A stretch of 6,996 nt of DNA from an uncultured Caryophanales bacterium. GTDB lineage: Bacteria; Bacillota_I; Bacilli_A; Izemoplasmatales; Hujiaoplasmataceae. Where the stretch lies: positions 1 through 6,996 of the forward strand of contig CALGNF010000094.1 of NCBI GenBank assembly GCA_937958685.1. The letters are read 5' to 3'. The position numbers and the translations under genes were made by a program. Below the pieces are notes generated by a model, which saw only the letters and a program-made list of their open reading frames with translations, was not told where the DNA came from and searched no databases. Positions 1 to 6,941 of this stretch are shown here, in pieces (the stretch's first letter is position 1; each line of letters opens with the position of its first letter).

Positions 1-52
1 ACGGCGACCCCCCAGATCTACACTCTTTCCCTACACGACGCTCTTCCGATCT
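1..52 (+). other. Illumina P5/TruSeq adapter remnant (artificial)
   Basis: Bases 1-52 match the Illumina P5 plus read-1 primer sequence, ending in the diagnostic CGCTCTTCCGATCT. There are mismatches at about positions 10 and 13, and the first six bases of the full adapter are missing. This is library-construction sequence, not genome. Real insert begins at about 53. An antisense reading frame across this junction ends in GRASCRERV, a peptide typical of adapter translated as protein. Confidence 0.97.
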
Positions 53-53
53 G

Positions 54-1481
54 CTCACGACGGTCCAAGGCTTCGTCATCAACCAGTTTTCCCTGCACAA
101 AGACGCCAGCCGCGCCTTTTTGGCCTATCTTCTCGAAGATGCAAGCCAACAGGCATTGATCGAGGCCGGCAACAATTACGCCGCCAAGCTCGGTACCCGC
201 AATCCCGCCAACAAGGCGGTGGCAGAGAGCGATTATATCCAATCCTCACCCATCCTGTCGGCCTTGAGCGGCCTGAACGATGAATGCGAGCCGTTCCCGA
301 ACATTCCTGAAGGGCCGATCTGGTACAACTACACAACGGCCGCCTTCCAAGCTGTTTTCTTCGGTGATGGCGGCGTGGAGGTCGACCCCCTGACAAAACT
401 CCAGGAGTTGGCCGACAAGATCCGCGACGATGTCCGGTTGATGAACTATCAGGCCGAACGGATCAAACTGCCGTCGTGGAGCTATCTCGTGACGATCGGT
501 GTCGTTCTCCTGGGACTTTCCCTCTACCTGATTTTCAGCTTTCGACTCCGAAAACAGCGACCAACCTATCTGCAGAAGCCGTCCTGGAAGGAAACCATCA
601 TCGCCTGGGGGCTGATGCTGCCACTTCTTGGGTTGTTGCTCGTTTTCTATGTTTACCCGATCATCCATAACTTTTACCTTTCATTGACCGATTACTCCGG
701 CATCAACCTGCGGGAATACGGACTGATCGGTTTTGCGAACTATCGCGACATCTTCGTCGCGGGTCTCGATGGTCTCGTCCGTCTCTCCGTCTGGACGCTC
801 GTCTTTGCCGTGAGCGTCGTCGGTTTGGCCTTTCTGCTCGGAACGCTTTTAGCCACTTTATTGCAGAAAACCGGCGTGAGGATTGCCAAAATCTACCGGA
901 TCGTCTTCATCCTCCCATGGGTGATTCCCACAGTGATCACGCTATTGATGTGGCAGGGACTGCTCGAGACCGAAAGCGGGCTCGTGAACCGGATTCTCGG
1001 ACTCGTTGGCATCCCCAACGTTCCCTGGCTCTCCGATGCCAACTTCGCCCGGGCATCGACGATCATGGTGATGACCTGGTTCTCATTTCCCTACTTCATG
1101 GTCATTGCCTCCGGATTGCTGCAAGCCATCCCGAAAGATTATTATGACGCCGCCGAAATCGATGGTGCGAATAGCTTCCACGTCTTTTTCCGGATCACCC
1201 TGCCACTCATCTTCCGGGCCTTGATCCCGACATTGATCATGTCCTTCATCATGCAGTTCAATCAGTTCGGCGTCTATATCCTGACCGGCGGCGGACCATC
1301 CTCCTCCCGGATCGGCGCTCCCGGAGCCACCGATCTATTGATCACGTATGTGTTCAACACCGCCTTCAACACCGATCGCTATGCGGTCGCAGCCGCCTAC
1401 AGCGTCCTGATCTTCGTCTTTGTCGCGTTGTTTGCGGTCATGTCCCTGAGGGTAACCAGAAAGGTGGCGAGCGACCGATGA
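54..1481 (+). CDS. malF: Solute-binding domain fused to MalF-like maltodextrin ABC permease (5'-partial)
   Basis: This is the inner-membrane permease half of a CUT1-type (maltose family) ABC importer, with the end of an extracellular solute-binding protein joined to its N-terminus. The frame is open from the adapter junction (475 visible residues), so the true start lies upstream and the TTG at 120 is not a start. Visible residues 1 to about 130 read as the C-terminal lobe of a MalE-type binding protein: GFVINQFS near the start, GTRNPANK, then PFPNIPEGPIWYNYTTA and a final amphipathic helix, in the family order. A hydrophobic segment (about 142-163) follows, then a basic stretch RLRKQRP. By the positive-inside rule this puts the binding domain outside and the basic loop inside. 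Six more membrane segments follow (about 182-204, 245-270, 280-300, 337-356, 388-404, 450-466). The EAA loop that contacts the ATPase is at about 360-375 (DAAEIDGA). The stop overlaps malG by 4 nt. Maltodextrin specificity is inferred from the neighbouring amylase. Confidence 0.9.
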   Translation, partial: LTTVQGFVINQFSLHKDASRAFLAYLLEDASQQALIEAGNNYAAKLGTRNPANKAVAESDYIQSSPILSALSGLNDECEPFPNIPEGPIWYNYTTAAFQAVFFGDGGVEVDPLTKLQELADKIRDDVRLMNYQAERIKLPSWSYLVTIGVVLLGLSLYLIFSFRLRKQRPTYLQKPSWKETIIAWGLMLPLLGLLLVFYVYPIIHNFYLSLTDYSGINLREYGLIGFANYRDIFVAGLDGLVRLSVWTLVFAVSVVGLAFLLGTLLATLLQKTGVRIAKIYRIVFILPWVIPTVITLLMWQGLLETESGLVNRILGLVGIPNVPWLSDANFARASTIMVMTWFSFPYFMVIASGLLQAIPKDYYDAAEIDGANSFHVFFRITLPLIFRALIPTLIMSFIMQFNQFGVYILTGGGPSSSRIGAPGATDLLITYVFNTAFNTDRYAVAAAYSVLIFVFVALFAVMSLRVTRKVASDR

Positions 1482-2311
1482 AGAAACGTTACCGTAATCT
1501 CAAGCAGTTGCTTGCGCAGACATTCCTGTTCGTACTTGCCGCAATCACACTCACACCCTTTTTCTATATTGTGCTGATTGCCTTTGGCAAGAACATCGTG
1601 GGCACATCCGCCACGATCCCGCGGGAGTTAACCATCGCCAACTTCGAACGGTTGTTCCGGGAAACCCGCTTTCTCGACTGGGTCAAAAACTCCCTACTCG
1701 TCGCCTTGGTGACGATGGTGGTGGCGACGGTTTTCGTCGCGGTCACGGTCTATGTCTTTTCCCGCCTGCGCTTTCGCGGCCGTCAAGGCCTCTTCAAATT
1801 CATCCTTTTGATCCAAATCTTCCCGCTCATGCTCTCGATGGTCTCGATTTTCCGGATTTTCGTCTCCCTTGGGCTTTTGAACGATCTCAAAGGCCTGATC
1901 ATCGTCAACTCGACACTTGCTTCCGCTGGCCTCGTCTTGCTCGCCAAAGGCTATTTCGACACCATCCCCTATGAACTCGACGAGGCGGCGATGATGGACG
2001 GGGCCACAAAGTTGCAGACCTTGGTGTTGGTCATCATGCCGCTCGCCAAACCGATGCTGGCGGTGGTGATGATCCAAAGTTTCGTCATCGCCTACAACGA
2101 ATATGTCATCGCCTCGACGGTGATGACACAAGGGCTCGATACAATGCCGCTCGCCGTTGGGCTGCAGTCGATGATCGCCGGCCAATACGGCACCAACTGG
2201 AGCCTCTATTGCGCCGCCGCCCTGCTGGGCTCGATCCCGATGCTCTTGCTCTTTTATTCCCTTCAGAAATACTTTATCGGCGGCCTTACCGAAGGCTCCG
2301 TGAAAATGTAG
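1478..2311 (+). CDS. malG: MalG-like maltodextrin ABC transporter permease
   Basis: This is the second transmembrane subunit of the CUT1 sugar importer, pairing with the MalF-like protein to form the pore. At 277 residues it is close to the usual MalG length. There are about six hydrophobic segments (about 12-36, 71-94, 107-130, 139-156, 186-206, 243-263). The EAA motif is at E169-G175 inside PYELDEAAMMDGA and is followed by VIMPLAKP, the coupling helix that docks on the ATPase. The C-terminus GGLTEGSVK resembles the GLTxGxVK ending of MalG proteins. The start ATG shares ATGA with the preceding stop, and a GGTGG-type ribosome binding site (about 1463-1467) lies 10 nt upstream, so the two subunits are probably translationally coupled. 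Family assignment is secure. The exact sugar (maltose, maltodextrin or cyclodextrin) is inferred from context. Confidence 0.93.
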   Translation: MKKRYRNLKQLLAQTFLFVLAAITLTPFFYIVLIAFGKNIVGTSATIPRELTIANFERLFRETRFLDWVKNSLLVALVTMVVATVFVAVTVYVFSRLRFRGRQGLFKFILLIQIFPLMLSMVSIFRIFVSLGLLNDLKGLIIVNSTLASAGLVLLAKGYFDTIPYELDEAAMMDGATKLQTLVLVIMPLAKPMLAVVMIQSFVIAYNEYVIASTVMTQGLDTMPLAVGLQSMIAGQYGTNWSLYCAAALLGSIPMLLLFYSLQKYFIGGLTEGSVKM

Positions 2312-2316
2312 AGGTG
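2311..2316 (+). promoter_or_regulatory. Ribosome binding site that fixes the GH13 gene start
   Basis: GAGGTG lies 6 nt before the ATG at 2323 and complements the 3' end of 16S rRNA. It supports 2323 over an in-frame ATG at 2209, which would overlap malG by 103 nt and add a leader with no similarity to the family. Confidence 0.8.
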
Positions 2317-2322
2317 GTAAGG

Positions 2323-4035
2323 ATGGAAAGATCGGCTATCTATCATGTCGCTTGCGGGATTTTTTGTTACGCCGTTGCCGCCGACACGCTCAACATCAGA
2401 CTGCGCATAAGCGCCACAGACCGGCTCGCGGTCCACATCAACTACAAAGACCTCTATGATCACACCGAGCGGATCATGACGAAGGCGATGACGCGTTTGC
2501 TCGACGACGGCGTCTCCTCAATCTATGAGGTTTCCATCACGATCCCCACTAAGCACTTCAAATACTATTTCACGCTCCAAGAGGGGGATGACACCGCCCA
2601 CTACACAGCTTCCGGCTTTGTGCTGAAGCCCGATTCCACCGACTATTTCTACTATTCCGCCATCAATCAGGACGACATTCTCCGCTTGCCCCAGTGGGCC
2701 AGAGGCGAACTCATCTACCAGCTTCTCGTCGACCGCTTCCATGACGGCGAGCCCCTGAACAATCCCCCCGGCGTGAAGCCGTGGGGGGCCTTACCCGACC
2801 GATCTACCTATTATGGCGGCGATTTTGCCGGCATAAGCCAGAAACTGCCTTATCTCAAGGGATTGGGCGTGAAGATCATCTATCTCTCACCGGTGTTCAT
2901 ATCCCCGACCTACCATAAATACGATATCGTCGACTATTACGCGATTGAGACGATCTACGGTGGCGAGGCGGGCTTGCGGCATCTGGTCGATAGCGCCCAC
3001 CAGGAGGGCATCCGCATCATTCTCGACGCTGTCTTCAACCATTGTTCGAGCGAACACCCTTTCTTTCAGGACTTGTTGGCCAAGCAGGAACACTCGCCAT
3101 ATCGGGACTGGTTTTTTCCGGAGAGTTTCCCCGTTTCCCGGGAGTTTGGCAATTACGACAACTTCGCGAACCAAGTGCCTTCCATGCCCAAGTTCAACAC
3201 CGCCAACCCGGACGTCATCAACTACTTGACCGATCAGGCAATCTTCTGGCTCGAACGGCTCGATATCGACGGTTATCGCTTGGATGTCGCCGACGAGGTC
3301 AGTCATCGCCTTTGGCGAGAACTGCGGCAAAAAGTCAAGTCCAAACGACCGGATGCGCTGCTTCTCGGTGAGATTTGGAACCATGCGACGGCTTGGCTTT
3401 CCGGCAGCGAGCTCGATACGGCGACCAACTATCGCTTTCGGAAATTGATGGTCGAACTGGTGGCGGGCAAGATCGACGCCAACGAGTTCGCCCTGTTGCA
3501 TCAAGCCAACCTCATGCACTACCAGACACCGCTCCATCCCTACTTGGTCAATCTCATCGGCAGCCACGACACGGAGCGCTTCGTCACACTTGCCGGCGAC
3601 GTCGCAACCCATCACCTGGCCTTGCAGACCATGCTCGTCTTTGAGGGCATGCCGTTGTTGTATTATGGCGACGAGCTGGCGATGCCGGGTGGAAAAGATC
3701 CCGACAACCGCCGGGCGATGGCGTGGACTGATGTTTGCGACCCCTTGAGCGAAATGACCAAGACCGTCGCCCAGTATCGCTCGCGCTCAGACATTTTGCG
3801 GTACGGAACGCAGACCTTTGCCAAAAGCGGCGGCCAGGTTCTGCGGATCCTAAGATCATATCAAGGACGCCACCTCCTAATCATTGCGAACTTCACCAAC
3901 CTTATGATCGGCATCGATCCCTCGGGAAAGCAAGTCGAACTAGGCGAGGCAACTCTGGAAAACGGCTTGCTGCAAATCCCTGCAAAACGGCTGGCAATCT
4001 TCACCATGGCACACCCAACAATGTTGGAAAAATAG
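2323..4035 (+). CDS. GH13 neopullulanase/cyclomaltodextrinase/maltogenic amylase
   Basis: This 570-residue alpha-glucan hydrolase would cleave alpha-1,4 (and possibly alpha-1,6) bonds in imported maltodextrins, cyclodextrins or pullulan fragments. Residues 1 to about 120 form a CBM34-like N-terminal domain (IYHVACGIFCYAVAADTLNI resembles the family's opening strands). The rest is a (beta/alpha)8 barrel with a C-terminal beta domain. The conserved GH13 regions are all present: DAVFNH (235-240), MPKFN (288-292, the subfamily-20 fifth region), GYRLDVADE with nucleophile D321, GEIWNH with acid/base E350, and GSHDTE with transition-state stabiliser D416. YYGGDFAGI matches the barrel entry of this subfamily. 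Length and catalytic spacing match GH13_20 enzymes. No signal peptide is visible, so it should act in the cytoplasm downstream of the transporter. It starts 11 nt after malG. Neopullulanase, cyclomaltodextrinase and maltogenic amylase cannot be separated by sequence inspection. Confidence 0.94.
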   Translation: MERSAIYHVACGIFCYAVAADTLNIRLRISATDRLAVHINYKDLYDHTERIMTKAMTRLLDDGVSSIYEVSITIPTKHFKYYFTLQEGDDTAHYTASGFVLKPDSTDYFYYSAINQDDILRLPQWARGELIYQLLVDRFHDGEPLNNPPGVKPWGALPDRSTYYGGDFAGISQKLPYLKGLGVKIIYLSPVFISPTYHKYDIVDYYAIETIYGGEAGLRHLVDSAHQEGIRIILDAVFNHCSSEHPFFQDLLAKQEHSPYRDWFFPESFPVSREFGNYDNFANQVPSMPKFNTANPDVINYLTDQAIFWLERLDIDGYRLDVADEVSHRLWRELRQKVKSKRPDALLLGEIWNHATAWLSGSELDTATNYRFRKLMVELVAGKIDANEFALLHQANLMHYQTPLHPYLVNLIGSHDTERFVTLAGDVATHHLALQTMLVFEGMPLLYYGDELAMPGGKDPDNRRAMAWTDVCDPLSEMTKTVAQYRSRSDILRYGTQTFAKSGGQVLRILRSYQGRHLLIIANFTNLMIGIDPSGKQVELGEATLENGLLQIPAKRLAIFTMAHPTMLEK

Positions 4036-4041
4036 AAGGAG
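4036..4041 (+). promoter_or_regulatory. Ribosome binding site of the lipoprotein gene
   Basis: AAGGAG immediately follows the GH13 stop codon and lies 10 nt before the ATG at 4052. The alternative in-frame ATG at 4064 would be 22 nt away, so 4052 is preferred. Confidence 0.75.
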
Positions 4042-4051
4042 AGTGTAGAAA

Positions 4052-5674
4052 ATGCTAAGAATCATGCGCTTGTTCACGTTATCACTGCTTGCGGTTATTG
4101 CCCTGTTCACGTTTTCCGGCTGCCAAGAGGAAACAACAACGGCCAGTCCGGTAACCACCGGTCAAACGACGACCGCCGCGCCGACAACGGCCGCGCCGAC
4201 AACGACCGTTGCCCCGACGACAACGGTTGCTCCGACAACGGCCGCGCCGACGACGGTGGTGTCACCCTATTTTCTCGCCGGCAACTTCACCGGTTATGTC
4301 CCGAATGACAATGATTTCCGGATGGAACCGGTCACAGACAAACCCGGATGGTATCAATTGACGGTCTCACTCACCGTTGACAACCGCGACAATGCCTATG
4401 ACGGCCACTACTACAAGGTGACCGACGGCACCTGGACGACTTGTTACGGGATCGAAAAGTACGCGCTCCAGCCGGCTCCTGTTTCACCGACCGGCGGTGG
4501 TCTCGGCTCGATTTGGATCTATGAAAACATGGAACTGACTGTCCTCTTCGACAGCAACACCCTGACGATCTACGACAACTCGATGGTTGAAACGTTTGCC
4601 AGTCCGGTGATTTACGGTGACTTCTCCAGTTGGAGTCTCACCGATGGCGCTCTCGTCATGGAGCAGGACGAGGACGACGAGAACCTCTTTTACGGCACTT
4701 TGACGCTACCTGCCTATGAAGGAAGTTCCGAAAACGGCTATTCACTGGTTGTCGCGCTGTCCTCCAAGTATTACATCTACGCCGGCAGTGGCATGTGGGG
4801 AGCTTATGAGCAATATCTATTCGATGGCTCTGCCGCCGCCATGGGGTTGGTATCCTATTTGAAACCGACCGTCGAGACAACTTATGAATTCGTGTATGAT
4901 GCCGAGACGAACGTTACGACGGTGGTGATGCTGCTCAGCAATCCCGTCGTCTACGGTGATTTCTCCAGTTGGAGTCTCACAGAGGGAGTCGTCCAACTCG
5001 TTCAGGATGATGAGGATGAAGACCTCTATATCGGCACGCTGACGCTGCCGGCCTATACCGGCGAAGGTGCGGGCTATATGCTGGCCGTCTGCCTTGATGC
5101 CCAACTTTATCATTATGAGGGAGCGGCTTTCTGGGGCGCCCGCACGCAGTATCTCTTCAGTGGCGCAGCCGGGGGCATGGGGAAAGTGACCTATCTCGAT
5201 CTTGATGAAGCAATGGAACTGACCTTCACTTTCAATGCCGCGACCAAAGTGACCAGCATCACGCCGCCATCCGGCAAATTCGTCGCCCCGTTCGAACCTC
5301 TGGCGGCGCCGACGCTTTACGGCACGTTCACCCGCATCGACGACGATGCCCAATGTTGGATCCTGGAAGGTGAAGACGCCGCCGTGATGACGCCTGTCAC
5401 AGGTGAGGCCGGCAAATTTGAGATCACCATCAATCTACCCGTGTATGTGGCGCCCTCGAGCGGCTATTACACCGAGGATGCGGGCTATCGCTTCATCACC
5501 GTCCTCACCAAGGCGGATTACGGTTGGGGTTACTATGCCGGTGAGCAGTATCTCTTCGATGGCAATCCGGCCGGCATGGGCGCTTCCACAATCATCACGA
5601 TCACCGAAGCTGGCAACTACCGTTTCGTCTACGATAGCGCCACCAAGATAACGACTTACTCCAAACTCAGCTAA
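4052..5674 (+). CDS. Surface lipoprotein with four carbohydrate-binding-like modules
   Basis: This 540-residue exported lipoprotein has no catalytic domain that I can recognise. Residues 1-23 form a signal peptide (basic MLRIMR, then a hydrophobic core) ending in FSGC, a lipobox with C24 as the predicted lipid-modified residue. Residues about 28-70 are a Thr/Pro/Ala-rich tether with five APTT units. Four related beta-rich modules follow: about 71-180 (SPYFLAGNF...), 185-297, 298-419 and 420-540. Modules 2 and 3 both start with YGDFSSWSLT and share GTLTLPAY. Modules 2-4 share QYLFDG/QYLFSG followed by a Gly-Met-Gly turn (Q254, Q366, Q499). Module 1 resembles the GNFxGW...YYKVTDGTW pattern of X25/SusE-like or CBM48-like starch-binding folds. 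The many Trp and Tyr residues fit sugar stacking. Its place after the amylase suggests surface capture of starch or maltodextrin for the importer. It could instead be a general adhesin. The lipoprotein call is strong and the ligand is inferred. Confidence 0.8.
   Translation: MLRIMRLFTLSLLAVIALFTFSGCQEETTTASPVTTGQTTTAAPTTAAPTTTVAPTTTVAPTTAAPTTVVSPYFLAGNFTGYVPNDNDFRMEPVTDKPGWYQLTVSLTVDNRDNAYDGHYYKVTDGTWTTCYGIEKYALQPAPVSPTGGGLGSIWIYENMELTVLFDSNTLTIYDNSMVETFASPVIYGDFSSWSLTDGALVMEQDEDDENLFYGTLTLPAYEGSSENGYSLVVALSSKYYIYAGSGMWGAYEQYLFDGSAAAMGLVSYLKPTVETTYEFVYDAETNVTTVVMLLSNPVVYGDFSSWSLTEGVVQLVQDDEDEDLYIGTLTLPAYTGEGAGYMLAVCLDAQLYHYEGAAFWGARTQYLFSGAAGGMGKVTYLDLDEAMELTFTFNAATKVTSITPPSGKFVAPFEPLAAPTLYGTFTRIDDDAQCWILEGEDAAVMTPVTGEAGKFEITINLPVYVAPSSGYYTEDAGYRFITVLTKADYGWGYYAGEQYLFDGNPAGMGASTIITITEAGNYRFVYDSATKITTYSKLS
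4172..4255 (+). repeat. APTT-encoding tandem repeat (lipoprotein tether)
   Basis: Degenerate 15- and 18-nt units, such as GCGCCGACAACG preceded by GCC or ACC, encode five APTT blocks (residues 43-46, 48-51, 54-57, 60-63, 65-68) separated by A, TV or T. The 15-nt units encode AAPTT and the 18-nt units TVAPTT. The repeats stay in frame and form a flexible, probably extended, stalk between lipid anchor and folded modules. Such repeats can vary in copy number by slippage. Confidence 0.85.
4604..5671 (+). repeat. Three tandem homologous modules within the lipoprotein gene
   Basis: The modules begin at about 4604, 4943 and 5309, each opening with Pro-x-x-Tyr-Gly (PVIYGDF, PVVYGDF, PTLYGTF). The first two also match in DNA: 29 bases at 4613-4641 and 4952-4980 differ at one position, which implies a fairly recent 339-nt duplication or gene conversion. 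The third module is more diverged and carries an insertion, but keeps the QYLFDG and GMG motifs and the final beta-strand pattern (YRFVYDSATKIT). Confidence 0.85.
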
Positions 5675-5686
5675 TCGCTGCCACGA

Positions 5687-5692
5687 GAGGTG
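5687..5692 (+). promoter_or_regulatory. Ribosome binding site of the first UroD-family gene
   Basis: GAGGTG lies 5 nt before the ATG at 5698, in the 23-nt gap after the lipoprotein stop. It is the same motif, at nearly the same spacing, as that before the GH13 gene. The gap holds no hairpin or T-run. Confidence 0.75.
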
Positions 5693-5697
5693 TAAAA

Positions 5698-6741
5698 ATG
5701 GCAAGAGCACCGGTCTGGGAACCGAATTTTCACAACCTGGAATTGGTATTGCAACGGCGAGTGCCGCCTCGGCCGGTGCTCTTTGAGTTTATTCTCGCTT
5801 CCGCCAAGGAAAAATTGCTGATTGGCAAGGAAATTCGGCAGGAAACCGAGTTCGACCGGGTCGTCACCACGATCAAGGCTTTCGGAGCCGCCGGCTATGA
5901 CCATGCGACGATCATCGTGCGTGGGCTATCGTTCCCGCGCCGGGAAGACACCTCGCACCACCAGATGGCGACCAAGTCGCTCAACTTCGGCGCGATGATC
6001 ACCGATTGGGAGACTTTCAACGCCTATCAATGGCCATCAATCGCCGACTGCGACTTCTCCATCATCGACCAGGCGGCAAAATACCTAGTCGGGAAAGCTA
6101 AACTCGTCCCGTTCAGTTTTGACGGCATCCTGGAAAACGTGATCGGGATCATGGGCTACGAACAACTCTGCTATCTCTTGTATGATGAACCCGATCTCGT
6201 TGCCAAAGTCTTCCACGAAGTCGGCTCGCGCCTGGAAGCCTATTTTCAGAAATGCCTGGAGTACTCCGCCGTCGGAGCGATCATCTGCAACGACGACTGG
6301 GGCTTCAATTCCCAAACGATGGTCCCGCCGGCTGTGTTGCGGGAACACGTCTTTCCATGGTACAAGCGGATCGTCGCCCGCGCCCACGCCTGCGGCAAAT
6401 ACGCGATTTTGCATTCCTGCGGCTACTATCACGACATCATCGAGGACATCATCGCCGACATCCGCTTCGACGGCCGACACTCATATGAGGACAAGATCGT
6501 GCCCATCGAGCGAGCTTACGGGGAACTGGCTGGGCGGATCGCCGTCATTGGCGGGCTTGATGTCGACTTTCTCACCCGCGCCAGCAGCACTCAGGTCTAT
6601 GAAAGATCTAGGAACATGTTGCTGTTGACTAAGGAAAGCGGAGGCTATGCCCTGGGATCTGGAAACTCGATCCCGGATTACATCCCCGACGAAAACTATC
6701 TTGCGATGCTCAATGCTGCATACGATTTGGGAGACTTATGA
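5698..6741 (+). CDS. Uroporphyrinogen decarboxylase (UroD) superfamily protein, methyltransferase-like
   Basis: This 347-residue protein is of the UroD/MtaA/CmuA (beta/alpha)8 superfamily. It lacks the MRQAGRY substrate motif near the N-terminus of true HemE, so a role in haem synthesis is unlikely. Family features are the N-terminal RPVLFEF strand, FSFDGILENVIGIMGYEQL in mid-protein, the GAIICNDDWGFNSQTMVPP acidic segment, ILHSCGYYHDII (H239, C241), VIGGLDVDFL, and the C-terminal GYALGSGNSIPDYIPDENYLAM. In cobalamin:CoM methyltransferases, zinc is held by His-x-Cys plus a later Cys. Here His-x-Cys is present, but the region where the third ligand would fall reads GSGNSIP (320-326) with no Cys, so zinc binding and methyl transfer to a thiol are uncertain. 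The gene follows the lipoprotein by 23 nt and overlaps a second family member, a pairing familiar from corrinoid methyltransferase clusters. Its substrate is unknown. Confidence 0.88.
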   Translation: MARAPVWEPNFHNLELVLQRRVPPRPVLFEFILASAKEKLLIGKEIRQETEFDRVVTTIKAFGAAGYDHATIIVRGLSFPRREDTSHHQMATKSLNFGAMITDWETFNAYQWPSIADCDFSIIDQAAKYLVGKAKLVPFSFDGILENVIGIMGYEQLCYLLYDEPDLVAKVFHEVGSRLEAYFQKCLEYSAVGAIICNDDWGFNSQTMVPPAVLREHVFPWYKRIVARAHACGKYAILHSCGYYHDIIEDIIADIRFDGRHSYEDKIVPIERAYGELAGRIAVIGGLDVDFLTRASSTQVYERSRNMLLLTKESGGYALGSGNSIPDYIPDENYLAMLNAAYDLGDL

Positions 6742-6941
6742 TGCCTGACAAACAGATCCTATTGGAAAAAATGCGCCACGAAAAAAGCATGTCTTTGCCG
6801 ATTCTTACGTTTCCCGCCGTGCAACTGCTCGGCATTAACGTGCGTGAATTGGTTGAAAAACCGGAATACCAAGCCCGGGCGATGCACTTGCTCACCGAAC
6901 GCTATCCGGTGTTTGCCGCCCTGTCCATGATGGATCTGAGA
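6738..6941 (+). CDS. Second UroD-superfamily protein (3'-partial)
   Basis: Only the first 68 codons are present; the frame is cut by adapter at 6942. The sequence MSLPILTFPAVQLLGINV, then a helix with LVEKPEYQARAM, then YPVFAALSMMDL matches the N-terminus of MtaA/UroD-like methyltransferases. In that family the last motif normally continues into an acidic metal- or corrinoid-side segment, which is lost here. The start is ambiguous: ATG at 6738 overlaps the previous stop as ATGA, while ATG at 6741 gives 7-nt spacing from GGGAG (6729-6733). Both are in frame and differ by one Met. It differs clearly from the preceding gene at the N-terminus, so it is a paralogue and not a recent duplicate. Tight overlap suggests coupled expression. 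Confidence 0.8.

Noticed and set aside
18..242. Minus-strand frame at the left end and a similar one at 6759-6992
   Set aside because: Both run through adapter sequence and contain adapter-translation peptides, so they are artefacts.
120..1481. TTG at 120 as the start of a 453-residue permease
   Set aside because: The frame is open upstream to the adapter, and residues before position 120 (GFVINQFSLHKDASRAF) continue the binding-protein domain, so the gene is 5'-truncated and does not start here.
2209..2322. Longer N-terminus for the GH13 enzyme starting at 2209
   Set aside because: It would overlap malG by 103 nt, has no good ribosome binding site and adds residues outside the CBM34-like start. 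ATG 2323 has GAGGTG at proper spacing and gives the expected family length.
2764..2788. Hairpin CCCCCCGGC-GTGAA-GCC-GT-GGGGGG resembling a terminator
   Set aside because: It lies inside the GH13 reading frame, encodes the expected PPGVKPWGA loop and has no T-run after it. It is probably incidental to coding.
2887..3615. 242-codon open frame on the minus strand
   Set aside because: It lies fully antisense to the catalytic barrel of the GH13 enzyme, and its sequence has no recognisable domain. Long antisense frames are expected opposite a codon-biased gene.
4817..5353. 178-codon minus-strand open frame opposite the lipoprotein
   Set aside because: It is a shadow of the repeated modules. It shows no signal, motif or ribosome binding site, and the sense strand explains the region.
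5698..6741. Assignment as hemE (uroporphyrinogen decarboxylase of haem synthesis)
   Set aside because: The N-terminal MRQAGRY motif of HemE is absent, a methyltransferase-like HSCG motif is present, and the neighbours are a paralogue and sugar genes, not haem genes.
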